This document shows, piece by piece, positions 1 through 7,260 of a stretch of 11,757 bases of DNA. The translations under genes and the position numbers were made by a program. This DNA is from JBDKTH01 sp964558295 (GTDB taxonomy: Bacteria > Planctomycetota > Planctomycetia > Pirellulales > Thermoguttaceae), in NCBI GenBank assembly GCA_964558295.1, contig CAZLDQ010000180.1, positions 1 through 11,757 of the forward strand, read 5' to 3'. Numbering within the stretch: position 1 is the stretch's first letter; every line of letters begins with the position of its first letter. Below the pieces are notes generated by a model. It was not told the origin of the DNA, searched no databases, and was given only the letters and a program-made list of their open reading frames with translations.

Positions 1-183
1 ATTGACGTTTCTCGCTCACCGCCACTGCGCGCAAAAGCTGACGTGCACCCTTCCGAGCCTCCTTCCTGCCTTTGCTCTTGTTTATCGGAGAGCAATGACG
101 TAAGCTATTCCCCGCCGGGCGATCGTCTGCCCGTGCCGCGTGTCAAGGACGACCGCCCCTCTAGTGTGAAGACGAGCGTTCTC
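1..183 (+). other. Leader of the hopanoid cluster
   Basis: No separate gene is seen here. The cyclase frame is open from position 1 (a GTG at 43 could serve as a start), but the encoded stretch, with SCLCSCLSES and Pro-rich text, does not look like cyclase sequence. I found no convincing -35/-10 pair and no strong ribosome binding site before the ATG at 184. Confidence 0.4.
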
Positions 184-2361
184 ATGAAATTTCCTTGGAA
201 CGGTTCCGTTGTGCCCACGGACGGGCAAGACGGTTTTCTGTTTGATCCCGAATGTGTCACCCCTCGCCCGAACGGCACGCTGGCCGCCCCGGTTCGCCGT
301 GCAATTACCCGGACCCGGCGGTGGTTTCTCGCCAAACAACACGCCGACGGACACTGGGAAGCGGAACTCGAGGGAGACACAATTCTTGAAAGCGAGACGA
401 TCCTCCTCTGGGCCTTTTTAGGGCAGGAGGACTGCGAGGCCGCGCAGCGTGCGGCCCGGTACCTCATCGAAAAGCAGCTTCCCGAAGGTGGCTGGGCCAT
501 GTATCCGGGCGGCGGGGTCGAGATCAGCGGCAGCGTGAAGGCCTACTTCGCCCTGAAGCTTACCGGCCACGACCCGAGCGCCGAGTACATGCAGCGGGCC
601 CGGCGGACAATCCTCGCCCATGGCGGGGCCGACGCCGTCAACAGCTTCACCCGCTTCTACCTGGCTCTCCTCGGGCAGATCCCCTATAGCCAGTGCCCAG
701 CGGTCCCGCCGGAGTTTCTGCTCTTGCCCAAGTGGTTCCCGATCAACCTCTACGCGGTCAGCTCCTGGTCGCGGACGATGATCGTGCCGCTGTCGATCAT
801 CTCTTCCCTCCAGCCGGTTCGGAAGCTCAATCCCCGGCAAGGAATCCGAGAACTGTTCCTGCGGGAACCGGAGGACTGGCCGGCGCTGCGTTGCCCAGGC
901 CAGAAGCGGAATACCGGCCTGTTAAGCTGGGATCGCTTCTTCCGCATCGTCGACCGAATGTTCAAAGGACTGCAGCGCCACGGCTGGCTGCCATTTCGCC
1001 AGCGAGCCTTGCAGACCGCCGAGAAGTGGATGCTCCAGCGGTTCAAACACAGCGACGGAATGGGCGCAATCTATCCACCGATCGTTTGGAGCATTATTGC
1101 GCTGCGAAGCCTCGGTTACAGCGACGACAGCCCGGAACTCCAATACAACTATGAGCAACTCAAAGGCCTGTTCCTCGAAGACAAACGGGCAGGAACGCTC
1201 CGGCTCCAGCCGTGCAAGTCACCCGTCTGGGACACGGCGATCACCCTCCGGGCGTTGCACGCCGGAGGGCTGCGAACCGATAATCCGGCCATCCGCCGGG
1301 CCGTCGAGTGGATCTTGGACCGCCAGATCTCGCGCCCGGGCGACTGGAGCGAGACGGTCAAGGCCGAGCCGGGCGGATGGTGCTTCGAACACAACAACGA
1401 TTTCTATCCCGACTGCGACGACACGGCCATGGTCCTCATGGCCTTGCGCGAACAGTTCGCTGAAGCCCAAGAACCGGCGGGAATCGTACCTCCCGAGTTG
1501 CAGTTGATCAGCGAAGAGGCAAGCCACCAGCATGACGACGCCCGACAGCAGGTAGCAATCATCGACCGGACAGCCACGGCGATTGATCGAGGACTTCATT
1601 GGGTCCTGGCAATGCAGAACGACGACGGCGGCTGGGGCGCTTTTGACCGGAACAACAACCGCCAGTTCCTCTGCCACGTCCCGTTTGCCGATCACAATGC
1701 GATGATCGATCCGAGCACGCCGGACCTGAGCGGTCGTGTCCTGGAAGCCCTCGGAGAGCTCGGCTTGCGTCAGGGACATCCGGCCGTGGATCGCTGCGTG
1801 GCCTATCTGCGACGCACTCAAGAGGCCGACGGCAGTTGGTTCGGCCGTTGGGGCGTAAACTACGTTTATGGCACGTGGCAGGCCCTAACCGGCTTGGTCC
1901 GCGTGGGCGTGCCAACGGACGACCCGGTCGTGATGGCTGGGGTCAACTGGCTCTTGGCTCATCAGCAGCCTTGCGGCGGCTGGGGTGAATCGCCCGATAC
2001 CTACGCCGACCCGAGGCTCCGCGGCCAAGGCACGCCGACCGCCTCGCAAACCGCCTGGGCCGTGCTCGGGCTGCTGGCCGCCGGTCTGGAACACCATCCG
2101 GCCGTCGCCCGAGGTATCCAGTTCCTCGTCGAACGCCAGCAAGCCGACGGCACCTGGGACGAGCCGGAATTCACCGGCACGGGCTTCCCCCAGGTGTTCT
2201 ACCTCCGTTACCACTACTACCCGATTTACTTCCCTTTGATGGCCCTTTCCCGATGGGCCGCCAGTGCGGCCGCCGCTTCGGCCGATGCCGTGGTGCCGAA
2301 GCTACAACTCGTGGCCCCGGACGAGGACGAGTATATCCGGCCGCTTGTCGCCGAGCGATAA
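184..2361 (+). CDS. shc: Squalene-hopene cyclase
   Basis: Cyclises squalene to hopene/hopanol; the family is monotopic on the cytoplasmic membrane. With the ATG at 184 the product is 725 residues, slightly longer than usual (about 630-720). The catalytic acid motif reads D-C-D-D-T-A at residues 410-415 (family DXDDTA). At least seven QW-type repeats (Q-x3-G-x-W) are visible, among them QHADGHW, QLPEGGW, QNDDGGW, QEADGSW and QQADGTW. The signature FGRWGVNYVYGT is present. The C-terminal GTGFPQVFYLRYHYY keeps the aromatic active-site residues matching F601, F605, Y609 and Y612 of the Alicyclobacillus enzyme. About 31 extra residues (roughly 420-465) lie between the DXDD helix and the next QW motif. 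The frame is open back to position 1; 184 is chosen because it leaves a normal short N-terminus, although its Shine-Dalgarno is poor. It is the first gene of a hopanoid cluster with hpnH and an hpnG-like gene. Confidence 0.96.
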   Translation: MKFPWNGSVVPTDGQDGFLFDPECVTPRPNGTLAAPVRRAITRTRRWFLAKQHADGHWEAELEGDTILESETILLWAFLGQEDCEAAQRAARYLIEKQLPEGGWAMYPGGGVEISGSVKAYFALKLTGHDPSAEYMQRARRTILAHGGADAVNSFTRFYLALLGQIPYSQCPAVPPEFLLLPKWFPINLYAVSSWSRTMIVPLSIISSLQPVRKLNPRQGIRELFLREPEDWPALRCPGQKRNTGLLSWDRFFRIVDRMFKGLQRHGWLPFRQRALQTAEKWMLQRFKHSDGMGAIYPPIVWSIIALRSLGYSDDSPELQYNYEQLKGLFLEDKRAGTLRLQPCKSPVWDTAITLRALHAGGLRTDNPAIRRAVEWILDRQISRPGDWSETVKAEPGGWCFEHNNDFYPDCDDTAMVLMALREQFAEAQEPAGIVPPELQLISEEASHQHDDARQQVAIIDRTATAIDRGLHWVLAMQNDDGGWGAFDRNNNRQFLCHVPFADHNAMIDPSTPDLSGRVLEALGELGLRQGHPAVDRCVAYLRRTQEADGSWFGRWGVNYVYGTWQALTGLVRVGVPTDDPVVMAGVNWLLAHQQPCGGWGESPDTYADPRLRGQGTPTASQTAWAVLGLLAAGLEHHPAVARGIQFLVERQQADGTWDEPEFTGTGFPQVFYLRYHYYPIYFPLMALSRWAASAAAASADAVVPKLQLVAPDEDEYIRPLVAER

Positions 2362-2452
2362 CCCCATCGAACGCCTTTCCCTTAGTGCCAAGCCTCCCAA
2401 CTCATCATTTGTCATTCCATTTCGCCTTCATCCTTCAAGCGTCTTCCTTCCC
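2362..2452 (+). other. Pyrimidine-rich spacer between cyclase and hpnH
   Basis: 91 bp with only 9 G on the plus strand. It carries several imperfect TCAT-type units (TCATCATTTGTCATTCC, then CGCCTTCATCC). There is no ribosome binding site before hpnH, no hairpin that would stop transcription, and no reading frame of interest. It may be a degenerate short-tandem intergenic element. Confidence 0.4.
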
Positions 2453-3469
2453 ATGCGATTTCCGCTCTCCCTGACTCGCTCGATGACCGGCTACCTGCTC
2501 CGTAAGAAGCTGTCCGGGGAACGGTACTTCCCGCTGGTTTTGATGCTCGAACCGTTGCACGCCTGCAACTTGACCTGCACAGGCTGTGGCCGGATTCGGG
2601 AATATGCCGACACGGTGAAATGCCAGATGTCGGTCGACGAGTGCCTGGCGTCAATCGACGAGTGCGGCGCGCCGATTGTCAGCATTTGCGGCGGGGAGCC
2701 GTTGATCTATGGCGGTATTGAAGAGTTGGTGGCCAAGACCATCGAGCGCCGCAAGCACGTCTACCTCTGCACCAATGGGCTGTTCCTGCGTAAGAAGCTC
2801 GCCGGTTTCCGCCCCAGCAGCCGGTTGTTCCTCAATGTTCATCTGGACGGGATGGAAGTCACGCACGATCGGATGGTCGAGCGTGAAGGAGTGTTTGCCG
2901 AAGCAGTCCAGGGGATTGAGGCAGCCAAGCAAGCCGGCTTCCAGACGTGCACGAACACGACCGTCTACAAAGACACCAACATCCACGAACTGACCGTGCT
3001 GTTCGAGTTCTTGACGCAACTCGGGGTCGACAGGTTCATGGTTTCACCCGCCTACGGCTATGAGGCCGTCCGAAATGCGAATCCCGACAGCGCCGAAGAG
3101 ATCTTCATGACCCGGGACGAGATCCAGGCCAAGTTCCGACAAGCCCGACAGTCGCTCAGCAGTTTCCGCTTGGTCACGTCGCCGCTCTACCTGGAGTTCC
3201 TTTGCGGCGAGCGTCCCCTGCCCTGTGCCGCCTGGGCCAATCCGACCCGAAACGTGCGCGGCTGGAAAGGCCCCTGCTACCTGGTCACCGACGCCCATTA
3301 TCCCACCTATCGCGAGTTGGTCGAAGCAACTGCCTGGGACCAACTCGGCCCAGGCCATGATCCACGCTGCGAGCACTGCATGGTCCACTGCGGCTTCGAA
3401 CCCGCCGCCGTCCTCTTCGCCAACCGCCTCCGCGACATGCTCCGCATGGCCGTCTGGCAGATCAGCTAA
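2453..3469 (+). CDS. hpnH: HpnH, adenosylhopane synthase (radical SAM)
   Basis: Radical-SAM enzyme that adds a 5'-deoxyadenosyl group to hopene to form adenosylhopane, the first step of hopanoid side-chain synthesis. The product is 338 residues, the family size. The [4Fe-4S] motif C-x3-C-x2-C is at C38, C42 and C45 (CNLTCTGC), and the SAM-binding GGEP at 80-83. A C-terminal C-x2-C-x3-C (C306, C309, C313, in CEHCMVHCGFEP) is the tail I recall as typical of HpnH. The ATG at 2453 is chosen because the N-terminus MRFPLSLTRSMTGYL matches the usual family start; the same frame runs upstream into the cyclase 3' end and is not believable there. No Shine-Dalgarno precedes the ATG. It lies 91 bp after the cyclase, same strand, so it is probably co-expressed. 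Function follows from family and neighbours and is quite secure. Confidence 0.95.
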   Translation: MRFPLSLTRSMTGYLLRKKLSGERYFPLVLMLEPLHACNLTCTGCGRIREYADTVKCQMSVDECLASIDECGAPIVSICGGEPLIYGGIEELVAKTIERRKHVYLCTNGLFLRKKLAGFRPSSRLFLNVHLDGMEVTHDRMVEREGVFAEAVQGIEAAKQAGFQTCTNTTVYKDTNIHELTVLFEFLTQLGVDRFMVSPAYGYEAVRNANPDSAEEIFMTRDEIQAKFRQARQSLSSFRLVTSPLYLEFLCGERPLPCAAWANPTRNVRGWKGPCYLVTDAHYPTYRELVEATAWDQLGPGHDPRCEHCMVHCGFEPAAVLFANRLRDMLRMAVWQIS

Positions 3470-3631
3470 GAGTGCGCAGAGAATGGAGAGTGGAGAGGGA
3501 CAAGAAAGGATAGTCTCCCCGTCTCGACTCCCAAATCCCAAGTTTCCTCACCCTTGACTTTCCGTCGCTCCCCGCTCAAGATTCAAGGAGTCGCCTCTCC
3601 CTTCCCTCGTAAGTCCCCTCGGTTAGCCTGT
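3470..3631 (+). other. Purine-to-pyrimidine spacer between hpnH and the hpnG-like gene
   Basis: 162 bp. The first part (3478-3512) is strongly purine-rich with GGAGAG repeats; the rest is pyrimidine-rich with CTCTCCC and TCCCC runs. GGAGAG and CTCTCC units could pair weakly. No promoter or terminator is convincing. Confidence 0.4.
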
Positions 3632-4522
3632 ATGTACCCATGGCTCTTGCGCAACTGGCTGCGAAAAGTGGCCACAGACAAGCTGCGTGAGAAAGCCGAA
3701 GAGGTGGTCCGCCATCAGCTTCACGCTAGCCCGGAGGCTGCCGGCGAGAACGAGCCGGCCGAAAGCCCATGCCCCTGTGACGTCGGCGTGGTCTTCGCCC
3801 TGGAGATCGAATCTGGCGGGCTCGAGGATCTTCTCGACGGCCTGATCGCCATCCGCGGGCAAGACTTCGTAGCACGGCAGGGTGGACTCAAGGGGCGAAA
3901 CGTGGTCGTGGTTCGCTCGTCCGGAGGCCGGCAGGCTGCCGCCACAGCCACAGAATTGTTGCTCCTGGGGCACCGCCCGAAATGGGTCATCTCGGCGGGA
4001 TTTGCCGGTGCCCTGCGCCCGGAACTTCGCCGCCATGATATCGTGATGGCCGATCGTCTTGTCGACACGGCTGGACACCAACTTTCGCTCGACCTGCGAG
4101 TCGATCCGGCCGCGCTGGCCCAGACGCCCGGCGTGCACGTGGGTCGATTGCTCACCGTCGATCGAATGGTCTGTTTGCCAGACGAAAAGCGAACCTTGGG
4201 CCAACAACACGAAGCGCTCGCCGTCGACATGGAGAGCTTTGCCGTGGCGGAAGTCTGCCGGCAGTCGCAGACCCGCTTCTTGGCAATTCGCGTTATCAGC
4301 GATCCGGTCGAAGAGCAGTTGCCTCGCGACGTGGAACGACTTATCAACCAAAAAACCTATGCGGCCCGTTTCGGCGCAGCCCTCGGCACAGTGTTCAACC
4401 GGCCGTCGAGCGTCAAGGACCTATGGCGACTCCGAGAAAACGCCCTCGTCGCCTCCGACCGACTGGCCCAATTCCTCGCTTCGACGATCACCCAGTTGGT
4501 CCCCCCGCCTCCCGCCACGTGA
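3632..4522 (+). CDS. hpnG: HpnG-like nucleoside phosphorylase / MTA-SAH nucleosidase family protein
   Basis: PNP/UDP phosphorylase superfamily protein of 296 residues from the ATG at 3632. Family marks: D-V-G-V-V-F-A-L-E near residues 50-58, the SAGFAGAL glycine turn, A-V-D-M-E-S with D199/E201 (ribose-binding Glu region), and V-I-S-D with D224 at the position of the catalytic acid (Asp197 in E. coli MTA/SAH nucleosidase). Behind cyclase and hpnH, the likely role is removal of adenine from adenosylhopane to give phosphoribosyl- or ribosylhopane. A plain MTA/SAH nucleosidase cannot be excluded on sequence alone. An upstream TTG at 3554 would add 26 residues without family character. The first ~28 residues (WLLRNWLRKVATDKLREKAE) form a basic amphipathic helix rich in Trp and Leu, possibly a membrane foot. 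The gene starts 162 bp after hpnH and is the last of the cluster. Confidence 0.8.
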   Translation: MYPWLLRNWLRKVATDKLREKAEEVVRHQLHASPEAAGENEPAESPCPCDVGVVFALEIESGGLEDLLDGLIAIRGQDFVARQGGLKGRNVVVVRSSGGRQAAATATELLLLGHRPKWVISAGFAGALRPELRRHDIVMADRLVDTAGHQLSLDLRVDPAALAQTPGVHVGRLLTVDRMVCLPDEKRTLGQQHEALAVDMESFAVAEVCRQSQTRFLAIRVISDPVEEQLPRDVERLINQKTYAARFGAALGTVFNRPSSVKDLWRLRENALVASDRLAQFLASTITQLVPPPPAT

Positions 4523-4545
4523 TCGACATGAAGAGGCTCCTTTAA

Positions 4546-4590
4546 CCGGCTTGCCTGCCCGCCACGAAACACGACGGGTAAGCAAGCCGG
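4546..4590. terminator. GC-rich hairpin between convergent genes, candidate bidirectional terminator
   Basis: Left arm 4546-4561 pairs with right arm 4575-4590 over 16 positions: one mismatch (C4555/A4581), one G-U wobble (G4557/T4579), and a 13-nt loop. The outer nine pairs, CCGGCTTGC with GCAAGCCGG, are perfect. It sits in the 97-bp gap between the stop of the hpnG-like gene (4522) and the stop of the toroid gene (4620), where a shared terminator is expected. Neither side has a convincing T tract (only TTTAA before the left arm), so it is not a textbook intrinsic terminator. It could also be a dispersed intergenic hairpin element. Confidence 0.55.
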
Positions 4591-4619
4591 CTGAATGGGG
4601 AGTGAAGTCCGCCTTCCTT

Positions 4620-6728
4620 TCAGGGCATCGGCGCCTGATACAGCGGCAAATGCCGATAGTAAACTTCAAGCATCAACAGGTTCAAGGCCGTCACGTAAAG
4701 TCGACCGCCGGCGTGCGCCCAGCGATCGCTTTGCGGAGACTGCGGATGCCAACTGCCCGCCCAGGGGCCGCTGGTCACCTGGCTGGGGCCAAGTGTCGCT
4801 TGCAAGTGTTCGTTCCATGTGGTCCAATAGTCGCCCTGCATCTGGAACATGACCTGCGTGGCGTAATACCAGTAGTAACTGTCGCGTGACGGCTGCGCGG
4901 CCGTGCCCAGTGCGGGCGGATTGGCTTTGAGATACTCGGCGCCAGCTGCCAACGCCGGATTGTCCGGCCGCCAGCCCAGGTAGAGTCGCATCAAGAGCCC
5001 TTCGGCCGTCATGGCCCGATTGGGTGAACGTCCCCCGATCTGCTCGGCCGTCAGCAGGGCGTGAGGATTGTACACGTAGAGCGTGCCACCGTGGACCTGC
5101 GCTTCGTCAAGCCACCGCGAAACCCTGTGCAGCGAATCGTCGGGCACTTCAAGGCCCGCCATTTGGGCACTTTTTAACGCCATTAACATCCAGCCCGACA
5201 CCGACGTGTCCGACTCTCGATACCAGACCGGCGAGCCATCGGGCTGCGTGTAACGCCAACCGCCGTACCGCGGATCTTGGGCGTCGAGAATAAAGCTGAT
5301 CGCCTTTTGCGCCGGCTCACGCAATCCCGGATCCCGGGTCATCCCGTAGGCTTCGCACAAGGCAATCGTTGCGATGCCGTGGCCATAGCTCCGGGCCGCT
5401 TGGGTCGCGTCAGTCTCCCGGGTGAAAAGCTGTCCGTTGGACTGTTGGTTTCGCACCAACCACTGAAGCGCACGGTAGACCGTGTCCCGATGCCTGTCGC
5501 CCGAATGGGTATAACCTGCGCCGAGAAAGGCCAACAGCGACAAGCCCGTGGCTGCCGTGTCGCAATTCATCCCGCCGGCAGAGTAGTCCTGTGACTCGGC
5601 CTCCTGGCGGTTGGGAATGCGATCCAGACACCAACGCCCGTCAGAAAACTGATTGCGTGCCAAAAAGCCCAGACCGATCTCCACCGCCTGTTCGGTTCCC
5701 CCACGGCCTCCATGTCGCTTGACCCATTCTGACCGTAAGCCTGGCTGGCGTTGCGCAAAGGCTGCGGCTGGTAGCCCGAAGGGTTTGCCTTCCAAGAGCC
5801 GCAGGCTGACACTGCGATCGAGCCGAAACCGTTCCGGCATCGCCGAGGCAACCTCGTCCTCCGGCCGCAAGCGACGTCTCGGAATTCCGACCAAAGGGGC
5901 GCGGTCCGAATCAAGCTTCGCGTACCCGTCGACCGCCGCAATCAGCACCGGCGGCTCGCTCTCGCGCCGGCGGGGCTCCTCGATTTCCCCAGCCAAGGCC
6001 GACTCCGACGATTCGCCCATGGCTCGAACAACCGCAGGTGGCTCGTCGCGTTCCACGGAGGCGGAAAGAGCTGCCGAAACCATGACCTTACGCGGAGGGA
6101 CAGCACCAGCATCAACCGTCAACGCCATCTCTTCCACCGGCAACCGTTCCGGCCGCCGTGGTTCTTCCACCCGGCTTGCGGCCCGAACGACGAGTGAAGC
6201 GCAAGCCGGCTCATCAAGCAAGGCCGCAGGGAACACTCGATTGGTTTGCCCTTGAGCCGTGACCTCTGGCAATGGCTGCTGCACCATACACTCGCGAAGC
6301 CCTGTCGGAACGGGTCTTTCGAATGCCTCCCGCACCTCGATCACTCCCCTGCCCTTCCCGTGATCCTCAAACACCGCGTACAGTTCGGGGGCCGTCGTTG
6401 TCTGTCGGGCATGCTGTTCCTCGCGCTCGGCCAAGACCACCAAATGGCAATCGTAGAAATAGAAGGCCACGCCAAGATGGATCACTAGGCTCAGAAGGAC
6501 ACACCACCGAATGCGGCGACGCATTCGGCCTTTCCGCAAAACCACGCTCCAAAGCAATACGCCGCCCAGAAACACCGTGCTTCCAACACGAAACCAGACA
6601 TTGTGCAGGACCGGCAGCGCACCGGACTCGTATACGGTTGCCACAAGCACGCCGGCAACGAATCCTGCCAAGACCACGATCAGTGGGTTCATCGATCGTC
6701 GCAGTTCGTCAACACCGGCAACCGGCAT
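4620..6728 (-). CDS. Membrane-anchored protein with periplasmic squalene-cyclase-like toroid and TonB-like anchor
   Basis: 702 residues from the ATG at 6728 (AAGG at 6737-6740, 8 nt upstream); a TTG at 6767 or the ATG at 6692 are alternatives. Three membrane helices are seen at about 16-32, 48-64 and 74-92. RKGRMRRRIR between the second and third should be cytoplasmic, placing everything after residue 92 in the periplasm. The third helix carries S80 and H84 (SLVIH), the same S-x3-H spacing as S16/H20 of E. coli TonB. A low-complexity linker of about 250 residues, rich in Pro, Arg and Glu, follows. The C-terminal ~350 residues are an alpha/alpha-toroid of the squalene-cyclase/prenyltransferase fold: QFSDGRW at 360-366, a weaker QQSNGQL, CDTAATG with D390, and SDTSVSGW. 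The full DXDD acid motif is missing, so cyclase activity is unlikely. No TonB C-terminal domain is visible. Last gene of the TPR-exbB-exbD unit; the function is unknown. Confidence 0.88.
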   Translation of the reverse strand: MPVAGVDELRRSMNPLIVVLAGFVAGVLVATVYESGALPVLHNVWFRVGSTVFLGGVLLWSVVLRKGRMRRRIRWCVLLSLVIHLGVAFYFYDCHLVVLAEREEQHARQTTTAPELYAVFEDHGKGRGVIEVREAFERPVPTGLRECMVQQPLPEVTAQGQTNRVFPAALLDEPACASLVVRAASRVEEPRRPERLPVEEMALTVDAGAVPPRKVMVSAALSASVERDEPPAVVRAMGESSESALAGEIEEPRRRESEPPVLIAAVDGYAKLDSDRAPLVGIPRRRLRPEDEVASAMPERFRLDRSVSLRLLEGKPFGLPAAAFAQRQPGLRSEWVKRHGGRGGTEQAVEIGLGFLARNQFSDGRWCLDRIPNRQEAESQDYSAGGMNCDTAATGLSLLAFLGAGYTHSGDRHRDTVYRALQWLVRNQQSNGQLFTRETDATQAARSYGHGIATIALCEAYGMTRDPGLREPAQKAISFILDAQDPRYGGWRYTQPDGSPVWYRESDTSVSGWMLMALKSAQMAGLEVPDDSLHRVSRWLDEAQVHGGTLYVYNPHALLTAEQIGGRSPNRAMTAEGLLMRLYLGWRPDNPALAAGAEYLKANPPALGTAAQPSRDSYYWYYATQVMFQMQGDYWTTWNEHLQATLGPSQVTSGPWAGSWHPQSPQSDRWAHAGGRLYVTALNLLMLEVYYRHLPLYQAPMP

Positions 6729-6827
6729 GGGCTCAACCTTGATTGATCCTACGTGATGCCAATCCAATTTTGGCCGAGGGGTTGCCCACTGTATTTCGCA
6801 GGGGACAACTCCAGCGGCGAAATTACT

Positions 6828-7244
6828 CTACTCCGGCCCTTCCCGCGTCGTCACGCGGTAATCCCGGATCTTCTGCTTCTGACAGATATTCATCGCCGCA
6901 ACCACGCTTTGCCAGCAGCAGCGTTTATCGGCCCGGAGAATCACCGATTGGCGGCCAGGGTTGTCGACCGCAGCTTGTTTGAGCAAGGATTCGAGTTCTT
7001 CCAACGATACCGGCTTGCCGCGAACGAAGTACTGCCCCTGGTCGTCGAGATTGATCAACAGTTCGCGGGGCTTGCGGGTAATCGGTTGGGCTTCGCTCGC
7101 ACTGGGAAGCTGCACGTCCAGTTCCCGCTCTTCGTCGGCAAAGCGGGTGGCCACCAGGAAAAAGATGAGCAACTGGAAAACGCAGTCGATCATCGGCGTC
7201 AGATCGAACAGGGGCGAGGAGCCTTTCTGAATCTTGACGGCCAT
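6828..7244 (-). CDS. exbD: ExbD/TolR family protein
   Basis: 138 residues, the normal ExbD/TolR length. It has a short cytoplasmic N-terminus, one membrane helix (about 18-33) with the conserved motif L-T-P-M-I-D, and a periplasmic domain ending in VTTREGPE. D20 matches the proton-path Asp25 of E. coli ExbD and is intact; LDVQLPSA follows as in the family. Such proteins sit inside the ExbB/TolQ pentamer and turn proton flow into movement of a TonB- or TolA-type partner. The start is firm: ATG at 7244 behind GAGGAG (7253-7258). Only 16 nt separate it from the exbB-like stop, so the two are translated from one transcript. The partner is probably the toroid protein encoded next, which has a TonB-like helix. 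Whether it is ExbD, TolR or a third subtype cannot be told from sequence alone. Confidence 0.93.
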   Translation of the reverse strand: MAVKIQKGSSPLFDLTPMIDCVFQLLIFFLVATRFADEERELDVQLPSASEAQPITRKPRELLINLDDQGQYFVRGKPVSLEELESLLKQAAVDNPGRQSVILRADKRCCWQSVVAAMNICQKQKIRDYRVTTREGPE

Positions 7245-7252
7245 CGGGACGA

Positions 7253-7258
7253 CTCCTC
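7253..7258 (-). promoter_or_regulatory. Shine-Dalgarno GAGGAG of the exbD-like gene
   Basis: GAGGAG on the minus strand, 8 nt before the ATG at 7244 and inside the 16-nt gap after the exbB-like stop. It is the clearest ribosome binding site in the window and fixes the exbD start. Confidence 0.75.
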
Positions 7259-7260
7259 GG

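Noticed and set aside
43..183. GTG start at 43 for the cyclase
   Set aside because: It would add 47 residues with no similarity to cyclases. The ATG at 184 gives a normal N-terminus. Not fully excluded, because no stop interrupts the frame back to position 1.
2264..2452. N-terminal extension of HpnH into the end of the cyclase gene
   Set aside because: Overlapping the cyclase 3' end and a pyrimidine-rich spacer, it encodes Pro/Arg/Ser-rich text; the family start matches MRFPLS at 2453.
3623..4351. Minus-strand open frame of 242 codons opposite the hpnG-like gene
   Set aside because: The plus-strand frame carries phosphorylase motifs (AVDMES, VISD); the antisense product has none.
4620..6728. 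Toroid protein as a second squalene-hopene cyclase
   Set aside because: It lacks the DXDD acid motif and most QW repeats and is predicted to be periplasmic with three anchoring helices.
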